Positions 35,320-43,342 of a stretch of DNA of 64,000 bases are shown here, piece after piece. The number at the start of each line of letters is the position of its first letter. Position 1 is the stretch's first letter. The notes under the pieces are model-generated. The model saw only the letters and a program-made list of their open reading frames with translations. It ran no database searches and was not told the DNA's origin. This stretch comes from Halomonas litopenaei (lineage in GTDB: Bacteria > Pseudomonadota > Gammaproteobacteria > Pseudomonadales > Halomonadaceae). The stretch lies in contig NZ_PXNS01000007.1 of the NCBI RefSeq assembly GCF_003045775.1, positions 62,001 through 126,000 of the forward strand, in the 5' to 3' direction. The position numbers and the translations under genes were made by a program.

Positions 35320-37137
35320 TCAGGCGCTCTGCGCCATTCGCTTGAACACCTCGTTGCGCGACATCAGCTCCCGGTAGCTGCCCTGATCCACCAGGCGTCC
35401 ACGCTCCATCATGTAGATGCACTCGCAGGCCATGACGGTGGTCAGTCGATGGGCGACCAGCACGATGGTCTTGCGACCAGCGAAGTCGTGGATCGCGTCC
35501 ATGATCAGCCGCTCGGTGATGCCGTCCAGGGCACTGGTCGCCTCATCCAGCACCAGCACCTCGGCCTCGTGATAGAGCGCCCGAGCGATCCCGATGCGCT
35601 GGCGCTGTCCCCCGGAAAGCTGGACACCGCGCTCGCCGACCAGGGTCTCGATGCCCTGAGGCAGCTCGGCCACGAACTCGGCCAGATGGGCGAGCCGAAG
35701 TGCCCTTTCGACGCGGTCGTCGTCGATGCACTCGGGGGCCAGACCGAAGGCCACGTTGTCGCGAATGCTGCCATCGCATAGATAGAGCTGTTGGGAGACG
35801 AAACCCAGCGCGTCCTGCCACTGGCGACGATTGGCCTCATCGATGACATTTCCGTCCACGCTGATGCGCCCTCGCTGGGGCTGCATCAGTCCCAGCAATA
35901 GATCGATCAGGGTGGACTTGCCGGAACCGGAGGCGCCGACCAGGCCAATCACGCTATTGGCCGGTATCACCAGGCTGACGTCGTCCACCGCGGGAGAGCG
36001 TGCGCCGGGATAGCGAAAGCTGACCCCCTCGAGGCGAATCTCGCGCCGGGCCTTGAGGGCTGAGCCGCCCTGGGCCGAGTCACCGCCATGCTCAAGGGCG
36101 CATGCCTGGTCATGGGCATGGCTGGCCCGCAGGTCATTGCGAATTTCCTCGAGCGCATGCAGGTTCCCGCGGATGCTCGAGACGCTGGCGTAGATATGCT
36201 GAAAAGCCGGCAGCAGCTTGAAACCCGCCAGGGCATACACCGCCAGTACCGGCAGCATCGACGCCATCTCGCCCTGGTGGGTCTTGAGCAGGTAGAACAA
36301 CAGCAGGATCACCGAGGCGAAGGCCACCACCTCCATCGCATAGCGCGGCGCCTGCTTGAGCGCCTGATTGGTGCCCTGGGCCCGGGCAAAGCGTCGACTG
36401 GCCCGGTCGAAACGCTCGGTCAGCTGGGTCTGACGCCCCAGCAACAACAGATCCTTGATCCCTCCGAATCCCTCGGCCATCAGCCGAAAGCGCTGGCCCT
36501 GGGCCGCCGACAGCGCCTCGCCGTTGCTCATCAGGCGACGCCGGGCGGTGTGATAGAGCAGCAGGTAGGCCAGTGAGAACAACGCCATGGCGCACAGCGC
36601 CACCGCGGGGTTGTAGATCAGGATGGCCAGCGACATGAACAGCGCCAGCACCACCTTGGCATTCATCTGCATCAACGGATCGATGACGCCCAGCATGACT
36701 CGCTGGCACTCCTGAGCGATCTGCTTGGTCAGATAGCTGCTGCTGCCTCCGGCGTGGAACAGCCAGTCCTTGTGCATGTAGTGGGCGAACAGTCGGGAAC
36801 CCAGCTCCGCCCCGACGGTGGCGCCGTAGACCGCCAGTCGCCACACCGTCACCATCGACACCACCGCGGCGACCGACAACGCGCCCAGCACCCCCAGCCC
36901 AAGCCATAGAAGAAAGCGCTCCGGCGAGTCGGCACCGCTGGCCCGATAGAGCTCGCCCATCACGCCGTCCCCGCCAAGACGCTCCAGATCGCCCACTACC
37001 GCCATGAAGGGCGCGATGGAGGCGACGCTGAGCAGCTCGCACAGCGCCATCGCCACCACCAGCACCTGCAGCCGCAGCAGTTGCCGGCGCTGGTGGTGAG
37101 TCAGCAGGCCGTAGAGTTCGCGCAGATCAGTCAGCAT
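35320..37137 (-). CDS. ABC transporter, fused permease-ATPase (PglK/MsbA-like flippase)
   Basis: 605 residues: six membrane helices (about 20-320) followed by an ATPase domain. Walker A GASGSGKST (about 396-404), signature LSGGQRQRIGIARAL and Walker B VLVLDEATSALD are intact, and the switch His is in VAHRLTT. The region LLRLQVLVVAMALCELLSVASIAPFMAVVGD resembles PglK, the lipid-linked oligosaccharide flippase. It follows wzc and would act as a homodimer in the inner membrane. The locus also encodes a Wzx-type flippase, so this one may handle a different lipid-linked product. Confidence 0.88.
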   Translation of the reverse strand: MLTDLRELYGLLTHHQRRQLLRLQVLVVAMALCELLSVASIAPFMAVVGDLERLGGDGVMGELYRASGADSPERFLLWLGLGVLGALSVAAVVSMVTVWRLAVYGATVGAELGSRLFAHYMHKDWLFHAGGSSSYLTKQIAQECQRVMLGVIDPLMQMNAKVVLALFMSLAILIYNPAVALCAMALFSLAYLLLYHTARRRLMSNGEALSAAQGQRFRLMAEGFGGIKDLLLLGRQTQLTERFDRASRRFARAQGTNQALKQAPRYAMEVVAFASVILLLFYLLKTHQGEMASMLPVLAVYALAGFKLLPAFQHIYASVSSIRGNLHALEEIRNDLRASHAHDQACALEHGGDSAQGGSALKARREIRLEGVSFRYPGARSPAVDDVSLVIPANSVIGLVGASGSGKSTLIDLLLGLMQPQRGRISVDGNVIDEANRRQWQDALGFVSQQLYLCDGSIRDNVAFGLAPECIDDDRVERALRLAHLAEFVAELPQGIETLVGERGVQLSGGQRQRIGIARALYHEAEVLVLDEATSALDGITERLIMDAIHDFAGRKTIVLVAHRLTTVMACECIYMMERGRLVDQGSYRELMSRNEVFKRMAQSA

Positions 37138-37169
37138 CTCACCGTCCCTGGTTGTCGCCGCTGCCGTAC

Positions 37170-39434
37170 TTACTGGTAGGCATAGACATAGTGACCATAG
37201 CCGTAACCATGCCTGGCGCTGGGGTCCATGGCGTTGAGGATGCAGCCCTTGACCCTGACGTTGGAGGTCTCCAGGCGCCTGAGCGCCACCCTGACCTCCT
37301 TGACCGGGTTGAGCTTGAAGCGCGTCACCAGCAGGCTGGTGCCCACCCGGTTACCGACGATGGCGGCGTCGGTCACCGCCAGCACAGGCGGGGTATCGAC
37401 GATCACCAGATCGTAGTCGCAACTGAACTGCTCCATCAGCGTGGTGAAACGCTCGCGCATCAGCAGTTCCGAAGGATTGGGCGGGCATGCGCCTCGCGAC
37501 AGATAGTCGAGGCCTTCCACCTCGGTCTGGCGGATGACCTCGGCCACCTCGCTCTTGTCCGACAACAGGTCCGACAGGCCACTTTCGGCCTTGGCGCCGA
37601 AGGCGCTGTGCAGGTGTCCCTTGCGCATGTCGGCGTCGATGACCAGGACCCGTTGACCGGCCTGGGCACAGATCACGCCCAGATTCAGCGAGATGAAGCT
37701 CTTGCCGATCTCGGGGCTGGGGCCGGTGATCATCAGGCAGTTGTTGGGCGCTTCCATCATCGCGAAGTGCAGACTGGTGCGCAGGCCACGCAACGCCTCG
37801 ATGGCCATGTCGGTCGGTTGAGTCAGGGCCAGCAGGCCCTTGATCACCGGCTGACTGCGCCGGTCGCTGCGATACTTGACCCGCTTGACCAGGCGCTGCT
37901 GAAACTCGGAAAGCGGCACCGTGGCGTACACCGGCAGCCCCAGGTCCTCGAGCTGGTCCGGGCTCTCGATGCCGCGATTGAGCATGCCACGCACCAGTAC
38001 CACCGCCACCGCCAGAAAGGCACCGATGACCGTGGCCAGGGCCATCATCAGGCCGGCGTTGGGTGCCACCGGATCGTCATCCACATAAGCATCGTCGATG
38101 ACCCGCACATTGCCGATGGTGCCGGCCTTGGCGACCGCCACCTCTTGCGCACGATTAAGCACATTGACATAGATCGCCTGGGTCACCTCCACGTCCCGGG
38201 TGAGGCGCACGATTTCCTGCTGGGACTCGGGCATCTCGCTGACACGCTCCTCCAGCCGGGCCTTCTCCTGGTTGAGGATGCCGCGCTGGCGCATCAACGC
38301 CTGATAGGTGGGGTGATTGCGTGTGAACCGCTGGACCAGTTCGGCTTCCTGGAAATCCAGGGTGTTGAGCTGCTCCTCCACCGAGATCAACTGCTCGACC
38401 ACCGAGGCCGCCTCGGAGTCCAGGTCGATGCTGTCCACCTCGACGCGATAGGCATTGAGCCGATCTTCCGCCGACGACAGCGAGGCCTTCAATGCCACCG
38501 CCTGCTCATCGAGAAAGGCCAGGCTCTGGTCGGCCTGGGCCGACTGCCGCTCGACATTCTGCATCAGGAAGGTTTCCGCCAGGACATCCAGCGACTCGCG
38601 CACCCGATCGATGTCGGTGCCGGTCAGGGTCAGGCGCAGCATGCCGGTGCTGGCGCTCGAGCCGCTGCCCTGCTCGGTGACCGTCAAGCGAGCCAGCAGC
38701 GAATCGATGGCCGACACCTGGGGGCGCTTGGACAGGCTGAACTCTGCACCTGGCGCTGCGGTCATCTCGCGAACGCTCAACACCACATCGCCTCCGTCGA
38801 ATCTTGCGGTATCGCCGACACGACCGACACCCAACAGATCACCGTCGGGACCAAATAGCTGATAGCCGGCATCGCGGCCTGCCACCAGGCGGAAGGCCGC
38901 GCCGCGATAGGAGTCAGCGACCTCGAGACGCGCCAGTTGCAGCGACTCCCCTGCCCACACCAGATGGCTCAGATCCCATGCCTCGGGCATCAACCGCTCG
39001 AGCCATCCAAGCGGAGCAGTCATCCAGCCCAGCTCAGCCAGGTCCTCTCGGGTCACCCCTTCACGCACCAGATAGTCACCGACCAGCGGCAGACGGCGTG
39101 GCGACACCTGGGTGTCGAGGGCGAGGCGGTCAACCACCCGCCCCAGCACCATGCGAGACCGCAGTATCTGCACCTCTGCCGAGGTGTTCTCCTCTTCTCC
39201 CATCACCGTGGCCAGGTCCCCCAGCGGACTGACCGAGGCCCGACGCTCCACGTGCACCAGGGCGTCGCCCTCGTAGATGGGTGGCTTGAGCAAGGCGGAC
39301 ACATAACCTGCCGCTCCGAACAGCAGGGTGACGGCGAGGATCCACCACTTGTGCCGGAGCAATAGCCCCAGGATGCGCCCGAGGTCGATATCCTCGCGGC
39401 CGGGAGCGGAAGGCAAGCGTGACATTTGGGTCAT
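37170..39434 (-). CDS. wzc: Polysaccharide co-polymerase / BY-kinase Wzc
   Basis: About 754 residues. Two membrane helices (about 35-55 and 430-450) flank a large periplasmic Wzz domain with coiled-coil segments; the cytoplasmic domain has Walker A GPSPEIGKSF (about 571), A' VLVIDADMRKGHLH and Walker B LVIVDTPPVLAVTDA. The C-terminus ends in a tyrosine cluster (HGYGYGHYVYAYQ), the autophosphorylation site of bacterial tyrosine kinases. It controls chain length and works with Wza and is dephosphorylated by Wzb. The frame opens 27 codons further upstream, but the ATG at 39434 gives the normal N-terminus and has AGGA upstream. Confidence 0.94.
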   Translation of the reverse strand: MTQMSRLPSAPGREDIDLGRILGLLLRHKWWILAVTLLFGAAGYVSALLKPPIYEGDALVHVERRASVSPLGDLATVMGEEENTSAEVQILRSRMVLGRVVDRLALDTQVSPRRLPLVGDYLVREGVTREDLAELGWMTAPLGWLERLMPEAWDLSHLVWAGESLQLARLEVADSYRGAAFRLVAGRDAGYQLFGPDGDLLGVGRVGDTARFDGGDVVLSVREMTAAPGAEFSLSKRPQVSAIDSLLARLTVTEQGSGSSASTGMLRLTLTGTDIDRVRESLDVLAETFLMQNVERQSAQADQSLAFLDEQAVALKASLSSAEDRLNAYRVEVDSIDLDSEAASVVEQLISVEEQLNTLDFQEAELVQRFTRNHPTYQALMRQRGILNQEKARLEERVSEMPESQQEIVRLTRDVEVTQAIYVNVLNRAQEVAVAKAGTIGNVRVIDDAYVDDDPVAPNAGLMMALATVIGAFLAVAVVLVRGMLNRGIESPDQLEDLGLPVYATVPLSEFQQRLVKRVKYRSDRRSQPVIKGLLALTQPTDMAIEALRGLRTSLHFAMMEAPNNCLMITGPSPEIGKSFISLNLGVICAQAGQRVLVIDADMRKGHLHSAFGAKAESGLSDLLSDKSEVAEVIRQTEVEGLDYLSRGACPPNPSELLMRERFTTLMEQFSCDYDLVIVDTPPVLAVTDAAIVGNRVGTSLLVTRFKLNPVKEVRVALRRLETSNVRVKGCILNAMDPSARHGYGYGHYVYAYQ

Positions 39435-39477
39435 GACGGCAGGTCCTGTCGGTGGCCTCGAGCGCGGCGATACGAGG

Positions 39478-39918
39478 TCATGGCGCGAGCCTTCGGTGCC
39501 AGGCGTCGGCGGCATCGGAAAGCATCACGAATACCTGACGGTGTGCGTCCAGGCTCTTGCGGTAGGGGTCGGGGATATCGATCCCGTCGAGCCAGTGGGC
39601 AAACAGCAGGGTCTTGCCGGTGGCAAAGGGCGCAAGTTCGCTGACCGCCTGGCGCTGGGACGCACTCATCACCAGCACCAGATCGTGATTGGCGATCATC
39701 TCGGGCGTTGCCACCCGAGCGCGGTGGGCGCTCAACTCGAGCCCGGCTTCCCTGGCCAGCGCTTGCACCTCTGCGGGCGCGGCTTCACCTTCGCGCACCG
39801 CAGAAAGCCCGGCAGACTGAATCTCCATGGCGGGCAGCCGCCTCTGCAGCAGCGCCGCACCGAGCGGACTACGACACAGGTTCGCTCGACACAGCACCAG
39901 CGCACTGGCAAAACGCAC
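39478..39918 (-). CDS. wzb: Low-molecular-weight protein-tyrosine phosphatase Wzb
   Basis: 146 residues. The P-loop is VLCRANLCRSPLGA near residues 8-21, giving the catalytic C-x5-R-S, and the general-acid loop is DIPDPYRKS near 113-121. It dephosphorylates the tyrosine tail of Wzc in the cytoplasm. Position between wza and wzc, with short spacers, is the classical wza-wzb-wzc order. It starts three bases after the wza stop. Confidence 0.93.
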   Translation of the reverse strand: MRFASALVLCRANLCRSPLGAALLQRRLPAMEIQSAGLSAVREGEAAPAEVQALAREAGLELSAHRARVATPEMIANHDLVLVMSASQRQAVSELAPFATGKTLLFAHWLDGIDIPDPYRKSLDAHRQVFVMLSDAADAWHRRLAP

Positions 39919-39921
39919 CGA

Positions 39922-41094
39922 TCAGATCTCGCCGATGCGGGTGGTGGTGTCGGCGATGGTGCCGGGCAGCAGTGCCGACGGCAGCAGCAGGCTGATCACG
40001 TTGTTCCAGCGTGCCAGCGGGGCCGCCGTCACGTAGACCACGTCCTGGGGCTGCAGCGGGAAGTGGGTGCCCATGGTCAGCGAGGTGGCGTTGCTGATAT
40101 CAAGCTGATAGACGGTGGCAAGCTTGGCATCGCCCGGCGGCTTGGGACGAATCACAAAGATCCCCGACGGTTCGGCGGTGGTCTCGATGACGCCGCCGGC
40201 TCGCGCCAGGGCGGTGGTCAGGGTGATACGTTCGTTGCCCAGCACCAGATTGCCGGGATTCCTGACCTGCCCCAGCACCGCGACGTTCTCGGACTCCAGG
40301 GTCGGGATATGCACCACGTCGCCATCGCGCAGCAGGCGGTTCTGGGTCTGGTCGCCATGGCGCATCAGCGCGTACAGCGACAGCACCTCCCTGGTGCCAT
40401 CACGATTGAGTACCACCTCGTGCCAGTTGGCCGTCTCCGATGGCCCCCCGGCCTGGCTGACCGCATCGACCAGGGTCAGCGGGACCGTGGTGATCGGCTG
40501 GGCGCCGGGGGTGGCAACCGCTCCACTGACGTAGATCTTCTTGGAATGGTAGGCGGCGACGTTGACGTCCACCTGGGGCTCGGTGATGTAGTTCGACAAC
40601 ATGCCGGTGAGGGTTCGGCGTATCTGGTCCACCGTCCGCCCGGCCACTCGGAAACGTCCGACATAGGGGAAATAGATGCGACCATCTGGCTGTACCGTCT
40701 TGCCGGTCTCTTCGGGGCTGCGCTCGGCGCCCCCCGGAATGGTCAGCTCGGGGTGGTCATAGACGGTGATGTTGAGCACATCACCCGGCCCGACACGGTA
40801 CTCGTAGTCCGTCAACTGGGCCTTGAGGTAGGAAGGCATGGTGCTGGCGACATCGCCGGTGACGTTCTGACGGAAGTTCGCCACCAATGCCGGGGTGATG
40901 GCCTGGATGTCGACCAGATGATCGATGTCCGGCGCCTCGGTCTCGTAGTCGATATGCCCGCCAGGGGCATAGGCACAACCACTCACGGTCAGCGCAAGCA
41001 GCACTGCGAAGACGGCACCCGCCAGCCAGCCGGGCGATCGTTGCGACTCGTCCACGACCCTTGTCCACTGGTGTGCCTGATTCACCTTATCCAT
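39922..41094 (-). CDS. wza: Outer-membrane polysaccharide export lipoprotein Wza
   Basis: 390 residues. The signal peptide ends at a lipobox, LLALTVSGC, with a charged N-terminus, so lipidation and outer-membrane placement are expected. Polysaccharide-export and SLBB domains follow: YRVGPGDVLNITVYDHPELT, DGRIYFPYVGRFRVAGRTVDQIRRTL, VYVSGAV (as IYVSGAVATPGAQPI) and VLGQVRNPGNLVL. The C-terminal amphipathic stretch LARWNNVISLLLPS would form the membrane-crossing barrel of the octamer. AGGGGGA precedes the ATG at 41094. It is the first gene of the long leftward run, directly behind an ops element. Confidence 0.94.
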   Translation of the reverse strand: MDKVNQAHQWTRVVDESQRSPGWLAGAVFAVLLALTVSGCAYAPGGHIDYETEAPDIDHLVDIQAITPALVANFRQNVTGDVASTMPSYLKAQLTDYEYRVGPGDVLNITVYDHPELTIPGGAERSPEETGKTVQPDGRIYFPYVGRFRVAGRTVDQIRRTLTGMLSNYITEPQVDVNVAAYHSKKIYVSGAVATPGAQPITTVPLTLVDAVSQAGGPSETANWHEVVLNRDGTREVLSLYALMRHGDQTQNRLLRDGDVVHIPTLESENVAVLGQVRNPGNLVLGNERITLTTALARAGGVIETTAEPSGIFVIRPKPPGDAKLATVYQLDISNATSLTMGTHFPLQPQDVVYVTAAPLARWNNVISLLLPSALLPGTIADTTTRIGEI

Positions 41095-41115
41095 ATCGTC
41101 CCCCTGAGCGTGTGA

Positions 41116-41127
41116 CACGCTACCGCC
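41116..41127 (-). promoter_or_regulatory. ops (JUMPstart) element before wza
   Basis: On the minus strand, GGCGGTAGCGTG, containing the invariant ops core GGCGGTAG recognised by RfaH on the non-template strand, 21 bases before the wza start. The following bases complete GCGTGTCACACGC, a small hairpin overlapping its end. ops sites pause RNA polymerase and recruit RfaH, which suppresses polarity in long capsule, LPS and pilus operons. An RfaH gene is not in the window. Confidence 0.8.
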
Positions 41128-41359
41128 CCAGGGTGATATCGATGGCATATCCCTGAAGCCCTGCGCGTAGACAGATGGTTATTGTCACCGTCGAGGCTGC
41201 GTCTTCTGCGAGACGATCGACCACCGACAGCCCGCAGCACCCGTCGACGCTCGAAGACTCGATGGCCGCCAGGTACTGCGATTTATGCCAGTACGATTGC
41301 ATAGCCGCGCCGTCCTGGCAGTCCGAAATTCCTGGCGTACACAGGCTGACAAACCCCAT
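41120..41359 (-). CDS. Possible small ORF in the wza leader
   Basis: A 79-codon frame (MGFVSLCTPGISDCQ...) whose TAG stop lies inside the ops element. Its Shine-Dalgarno is weak and third-position GC is only moderately raised. It could be a leader gene or chance; it resembles nothing I recognise. Confidence 0.25.
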   Translation of the reverse strand: MGFVSLCTPGISDCQDGAAMQSYWHKSQYLAAIESSSVDGCCGLSVVDRLAEDAASTVTITICLRAGLQGYAIDITLGR

Positions 41360-41753
41360 ATCGGTATCCCGGAAGCATGAGAGCGACTGTTTCCGCTTGT
41401 AATTGCGTGTTCCTTCAGGACACGTCGGGGGCGCCAGCGGACAGTTACCGTGGAGAAAGTGTTTCTTTAGCCGAATCATAAGGTTGGAAATGTGCGAAAA
41501 AAGCGCTGAGAAACCAGGGTCGAGAATGTGGGCAAAGAGCGCGACCATGGGCCCTTCGCAGACGCACCATTGCAGTGCGACAGATCACTGATTCCTGATA
41601 CGACGAGGTGATCGCTGCAGCAACCTCGGTTCATGCGCCGAGATGACGCATCTAGTCATTGGCGACATGGCGCGTCAGCCAGGGGGACGCCAGGCCTCCA
41701 ATTACCAAAGCGCGGAGCGGCAAAAAGTATCCGGGCGAACGAAGCAAACTGAG
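41360..41753. other. Leader/promoter region between wza operon and DUF2333 gene, no gene seen
   Basis: AT-richer than its neighbours. It should hold the promoter of the wza operon, but no hexamer pair is convincing; TATGAT on the minus strand near 41478 lacks a good -35. Confidence 0.5.
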
Positions 41754-41780
41754 AAAAAAATGCCCTCGGCAACGAGGGCA
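41754..41780 (-). terminator. Rho-independent terminator of the DUF2333 gene
   Basis: On the minus strand TGCCCTCG and CGAGGGCA form a perfect 8-bp stem with a TTGC loop, followed by seven T. It ends leftward transcription before the wza leader. Confidence 0.9.
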
Positions 41781-41901
41781 TGGTAGCTTGCGAAAATTCA
41801 GGCAAGGACGAGGGAGAAAATCGGCAACCGGTCTCTCTCACCCCGTCATTGGGCCCCGTTCACGGCTCGGGGCTTTTGACTCGGCTCTTGACTCGCTCTT
41901 G

Positions 41902-43125
41902 CTACTCGGCGCTTTGCTCGGCAGGCTGCTGCTGGTTGGTGCCTTGCTCGCCGCTATTGGCTTCAGTGCCCTGCTCGTCGCTATTGGCTTCGGCGCCCTG
42001 CTCGCCGCTATTGGCTTCAGCGCCCTGCTGGCCACCCTGCTCATCACTCTTCTCAACGCCGGCTGACTCCGCTGCCTCCTCATCGTCGGGGCTACGGGTC
42101 ACCTCGGTCACCGGCGGTGTCGCGGCCTCCGGGGCAGCATTGGCGCCACCCAGGCCTTCGATCAGGGACGCCAGGGCGCCGTCGAGCCGGCTCAGATGAT
42201 GAGCCATGGTCAGCGGATAGTTGGCGAAGATGCCGAGGCCACTGCCGCGCAGCACCACCGGGCTCCAGAACTGACGTTGCATACGCTCGATCTCGGCCAG
42301 CGCACGGGCGTAGCTGTCGCCGAGGCCCGCGCTTGCGATCAGATCCGCCTGGTCACGCTCGAGCGCCTCGAGCAGGTGTCCCAGCGCCCAGGTCTGACCG
42401 CGGGTCTCGTGGAACACGTTGTCGACGCGGTACCAGGGCACTCGACTGTCCTGTGCCACTTCGATACCCAGTTCCTTCAAGCGCTCGCTGTCGCTGACGG
42501 TGGATGACAGCCGCTCCCGCAACGAGGCCAACTGCTGGCGCACCGCGTCCAGATAGAGCGCCAGGCCCTGGCCCTGATCGACGAAGGACGCGCCGACCCC
42601 ATCGTCGAAACGCGCCAGATAGGCGCGGGCCGAGTTCCCCGCCTGGGCCAGGTGATCCTCCATGGACGGGGCCAGCCAATCGTCGGCGTCCTGTTCGAGG
42701 GCAGCGATCAGAGTATTCACCGACTCACCGGCGCCGGGGTCGAAGTCCGCCAGGCTGGCGGCCATCAGCCTCGCCTGAACCAGCACACCAGTTTCCCAGG
42801 ACGGCATATTGTCGAGCAGCAGTCCCGGCGGCATCAGGTCATTTCGCAGGTACCCGCCGGGCTTGTCCTGCAAGGTATCGATCAGGGTGGCCAGGGTCGC
42901 GACCGTAACGGTGCCTCTGGCCGCCGGCGCCGCGGAGATGCGCTGCTCCTGGGTGGCAGTCTCCACGTCGAAGCGCGACGGCGCCAGGCTCCACCAGATC
43001 CCCAGCCCCACCGCCACCATCACGGCAAGCACCAGCAGCACGGCGAGCGGTTTCCAGATCCATCCGTACTGCGGGTTCTCGAGCTCCTGACGACGCCTTT
43101 CGGCGCGCTGTCGACGACTGCTCAT
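41902..43125 (-). CDS. DUF2333-family inner-membrane protein
   Basis: 407 residues. A basic N-terminus (MSSRRQRAERRRQELENPQYGW) precedes one membrane helix (WIWKPLAVLLVLAVMVAVGLGIWW), then a soluble domain with GGYLRNDLMPPGLLLDNMPSWETGVLVQARLMA, the DUF2333 hallmark. The family is widespread in gammaproteobacteria with unknown function. The last 60 residues are a low-complexity acidic/Gln tail made of nine-residue GAEANSGEQ-type repeats encoded by a 27-bp tandem repeat. AAGGAG lies six bases before the ATG at 43125. It is divergent from dsbD. Confidence 0.85.
   Translation of the reverse strand: MSSRRQRAERRRQELENPQYGWIWKPLAVLLVLAVMVAVGLGIWWSLAPSRFDVETATQEQRISAAPAARGTVTVATLATLIDTLQDKPGGYLRNDLMPPGLLLDNMPSWETGVLVQARLMAASLADFDPGAGESVNTLIAALEQDADDWLAPSMEDHLAQAGNSARAYLARFDDGVGASFVDQGQGLALYLDAVRQQLASLRERLSSTVSDSERLKELGIEVAQDSRVPWYRVDNVFHETRGQTWALGHLLEALERDQADLIASAGLGDSYARALAEIERMQRQFWSPVVLRGSGLGIFANYPLTMAHHLSRLDGALASLIEGLGGANAAPEAATPPVTEVTRSPDDEEAAESAGVEKSDEQGGQQGAEANSGEQGAEANSDEQGTEANSGEQGTNQQQPAEQSAE
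41941..42040. repeat. 27-bp tandem repeat in the DUF2333 gene tail
   Basis: Units at 41941, 41968 and 41995 share CGCTATTGGCTTC, with a degenerate fourth beginning at 42022. In frame they encode GAEANSGEQ, GAEANSDEQ and GTEANSGEQ. Confidence 0.9.
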
Positions 43126-43342
43126 TTCGCTCTCCTTGTCGTTCATCAAAGGCCGGCCAGCCCTGCCTCCAATGAGGGAAAGCGCCGGCGCCAGTGGTAG
43201 AATACGCTTGCATCTGATCATAGCGCAGGGTCCGCGGGAACCCCGCCCCGCTTCCACGGTCACACAGCGGGGTCTGACACGGCAGGCGAATCCCGCCACG
43301 CCTTGCCCCGTCTTCCACACCCATCGTCAACAAGGATTCGAC

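Noticed and set aside
37152..41115. Two plus-strand frames over 560 codons antisense to wzc and wza
   Set aside because: Both lie opposite clear wza/wzb/wzc genes and lack domains.
41360..41548. N-terminal extension of the wza-leader frame up to 41548
   Set aside because: Upstream part has poor codon bias and no Shine-Dalgarno; only the last 79 codons are kept, at low confidence.
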